Part shown: in pieces, positions 5,023-5,846 of the stretch | How the letters are laid out: every line of letters starts with the position of its first letter | Position numbering within the stretch: the stretch's first letter is position 1 | Source of the DNA: Actinomycetes bacterium | Lineage (GTDB): Bacteria > Actinomycetota > Actinomycetes > Propionibacteriales > Propionibacteriaceae | Assembly (NCBI GenBank): GCA_023437345.1 | Contig: JAEZGC010000090.1 | Coordinates: 1-5,846, forward strand | DNA length: 5,846 nucleotides | Direction: 5' to 3' | Translations under genes and position numbers: made by a program | The notes under the pieces: generated by a model | The model's database searches: none | What the model saw: the letters and a program-made list of their open reading frames with translations, nothing else | Told to the model about the DNA's origin: nothing

Positions 5023-5028
5023 ACCGTA
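5023..5028 (-). promoter_or_regulatory. Candidate -10 element of manA
   Basis: TACGGT on the minus strand fits TANNNT. Initiation 7 nt downstream would fall at about 5016, immediately before the 18-bp palindrome, giving a leader of roughly 40 nt that includes the ribosome binding site. There is no good -35: TTGCGG (5055-5050) has 21-nt spacing. Confidence 0.35.
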
Positions 5029-5157
5029 GACCGCGGCGGCGCCGCTCGACCGCAACACGTGCCGGGCGGCCGGTTCGCCCGCGTCTCCCAGCCTCGATGA
5101 GAAGGCGACAGAAGTGCCTCCAGACCGCCGCTCGCCGCGGGCGCCCGGCCGCAATGG

Positions 5158-5177
5158 CGAATCCAGCAGCAGATTCG
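5158..5177 (-). terminator. Stem-loop downstream of gtrA
   Basis: CGAATC and GATTCG form a perfect 6-bp stem around 8 nt (TGCTGCTG on the minus strand), starting 22 bp after the gtrA stop. An additional CGGGCGCCCG palindrome follows at 5138-5147. There is no T-tract. Together they may separate the PH-gtrA unit from manA. Confidence 0.35.
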
Positions 5178-5199
5178 TCCCACGGCCGGGGGGACCCGA

Positions 5200-5613
5200 C
5201 TACCTGAAGATCAGCGTCCGCTGCACCACGAAGTTCACCGTGGTCGCCACCCCCTGCGCCACCACGAACCCGACGGTCTGCGCGGCCAGCACGCTGCCAG
5301 TCAGCCCGAGCACCCACGGGTACACCAGAGCGAACAGGCCCACTTGCACCGCGAAGGTGAGGCCGTTGAGCGCGACCACGGCGGCGAACCGGCGCCTGCT
5401 CGGCCCGGCCTGGAAGGTCCACCGGCGGTTGATCAGGTAGGCGGTGGTGGTGCCCGCCACGAAGGACAGCGCCTTGGCCAGGTTGGGCGCAAGGCCGAGC
5501 GCCATCAGGCCGAGCAGCAGTCCGTAGTCGACGATCGCCGACAGCCCGCCGGAGACGACGAACCGCAGCAACTGGGTGCCCAGCGGGAGCCGGACGGGCG
5601 GGTCGGCGGTCAC
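5200..5613 (-). CDS. GtrA-family membrane protein
   Basis: A 137-residue, four-span inner-membrane protein. Members of the GtrA family are implicated in flipping or handling polyprenyl-linked sugars for surface glycans, though many actinobacterial members are uncharacterised. Hydrophobic helices lie at about 13-38, 43-61, 77-101 and 107-130. The two family hallmarks are present: INRRWTF (61-67) after helix 2, and NFVVQRTLIF (127-136) at the C-terminus, together with RFVVSGG (17-23) in helix 1. The GTG start at 5613 overlaps the TGA of the upstream PH-domain gene in a GTGA, so translation is probably coupled and the two proteins may act together. In M. tuberculosis a GtrA-like gene also neighbours a bPH2 gene and purK. 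No substrate can be assigned from this sequence, and it should not be equated with the phage serotype-conversion flippase. Confidence 0.9.
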   Translation of the reverse strand: MTADPPVRLPLGTQLLRFVVSGGLSAIVDYGLLLGLMALGLAPNLAKALSFVAGTTTAYLINRRWTFQAGPSRRRFAAVVALNGLTFAVQVGLFALVYPWVLGLTGSVLAAQTVGFVVAQGVATTVNFVVQRTLIFR

Positions 5614-5846
5614 TCGGCGGCTTCCGGTGGCCGGGCGACCGCTCGCTGGTCGTCTCCGAACAGCAGTTCGGTCATCAGCACGTGGACGTCCTCGACGTCG
5701 GGGATGTCGTGCAGCGCCACCGGCGCCTCGGCGGCTGTCGTCAGCACGAGGGTGCCGCAGCCCAGCATCCGGTCGAGCAGGCTGCGGGAGTAGGCGACGT
5801 TGTTGATCCGGCTGAGCGGCAGGTCGTGGCCGGTCTTGTGCAGGAT
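5610..5846 (-). CDS. Bacterial PH (bPH2) domain membrane protein, C-terminal part
   Basis: The last 78 residues of a gene entering from the right edge. The visible part begins ILHKTGHDLPLSRINNVAYS and continues SLLDRMLGCGTLVL and LHDIPDVEDV, the pattern of the bPH2 (formerly DUF304) domain: a P[LI]SRI..V strand, a hydrophobic helix with L..R.LG.GT, and a closing strand with DIPDVE. The N-terminal membrane helices usual in these proteins lie outside the window. A charged tail rich in Glu, Arg, Ala and Pro follows the domain. The stop codon overlaps the GTG of gtrA (GTGA), so the genes form an operon. The protein's role is unknown; the fold suggests binding of a ligand or partner at the cytoplasmic face. 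In mycobacteria the homologous gene sits between the GtrA-like gene and birA, so birA might lie just beyond this edge. Confidence 0.87.
   Translation of the reverse strand: MLHKTGHDLPLSRINNVAYSRSLLDRMLGCGTLVLTTAAEAPVALHDIPDVEDVHVLMTELLFGDDQRAVARPPEAAE

Noticed and set aside
4259..5023. Plus-strand open frames opposite manA (254 and 217 residues).
   Set aside because: Their translations show no recognisable domain, while the minus-strand frame contains the complete set of isomerase metal-site motifs.
4976..5422. N-terminal extension of manA (frame open to 5422 on the minus strand, about 149 extra residues).
   Set aside because: It overlaps gtrA in another frame, shows no domain and is rich in Arg, Gly and Ala. 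A good ribosome binding site and the start of recognisable homology place the true start at 4975.
1..5846. Search for mobile elements, CRISPR arrays, tRNA or rRNA genes, toxin-antitoxin or defence modules.
   Set aside because: No transposase or integrase motifs, no regularly spaced repeats, no tRNA cloverleaf and no recognisable toxin, antitoxin or defence domains were seen on either strand.

Overview
The window is uniformly GC-rich, with dense short-spaced genes, frequent GTG starts and strong G/C at third codon positions. This points to a high-GC actinobacterium. The flanking genes support that: purK at the left edge, and a bacterial-PH-domain (bPH2) gene followed by a gtrA-type gene at the right edge, echo a neighbourhood known from actinobacteria (in Mycobacterium tuberculosis, purE-purK, a GtrA-like membrane protein and a bPH2 protein are adjacent). 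The genus cannot be fixed from this sequence.

Layout, left to right. (1) 1-113, minus: 5' end of purK (purine synthesis), running off the left edge. (2) 162-1377, minus: a TetR-family repressor and, 28 bp downstream, a DUF1345 integral membrane protein, probably one transcription unit. (3) 1475-2011, minus: a small protein resembling the uracil/mismatch DNA glycosylase superfamily, with both usual active-site motifs altered. (4) 2083-2799, plus: a family S51 peptidase (dipeptidase E type) with its catalytic Ser and His visible, divergent from the glycosylase-like gene across only 71 bp. (5) 2800-3095: a 296-bp intergenic stretch with stem-loops at its start and a candidate promoter and inverted repeat at its end. 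(6) 3096-3839, plus: a class I SAM-dependent methyltransferase. (7) 3840-3988: a convergent gap with a nested hairpin. (8) 3989-4975, minus: a class I mannose-6-phosphate isomerase with an 18-bp perfect palindrome just upstream. (9) 5200-5613 and 5610-5846, minus: a gtrA-family membrane gene coupled by a GTGA overlap to the 3' end of a bPH2-domain gene that runs off the right edge.

How the genes fit together. The two edges are housekeeping or cell-envelope genes. The roughly 5 kb between purK and gtrA holds unrelated single genes (regulator plus membrane protein, nucleic-acid-repair-like protein, peptidase, methyltransferase, sugar isomerase), mostly with their own control regions. ManA (mannose-6-phosphate supply) and GtrA (a family linked to moving lipid-linked sugars) could both serve envelope glycans, but this is inference from proximity. 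Several genes have a TANNNT-like -10 element 6-8 nt before the start codon and no clear Shine-Dalgarno, suggesting leaderless transcripts.

I find no mobile element, CRISPR array, RNA gene, toxin-antitoxin pair or convincing new multi-gene system. The most unusual protein is the glycosylase-like one. The most testable regulatory signals are the leaderless promoter pattern and the palindromes upstream of tetR, the methyltransferase gene and manA.
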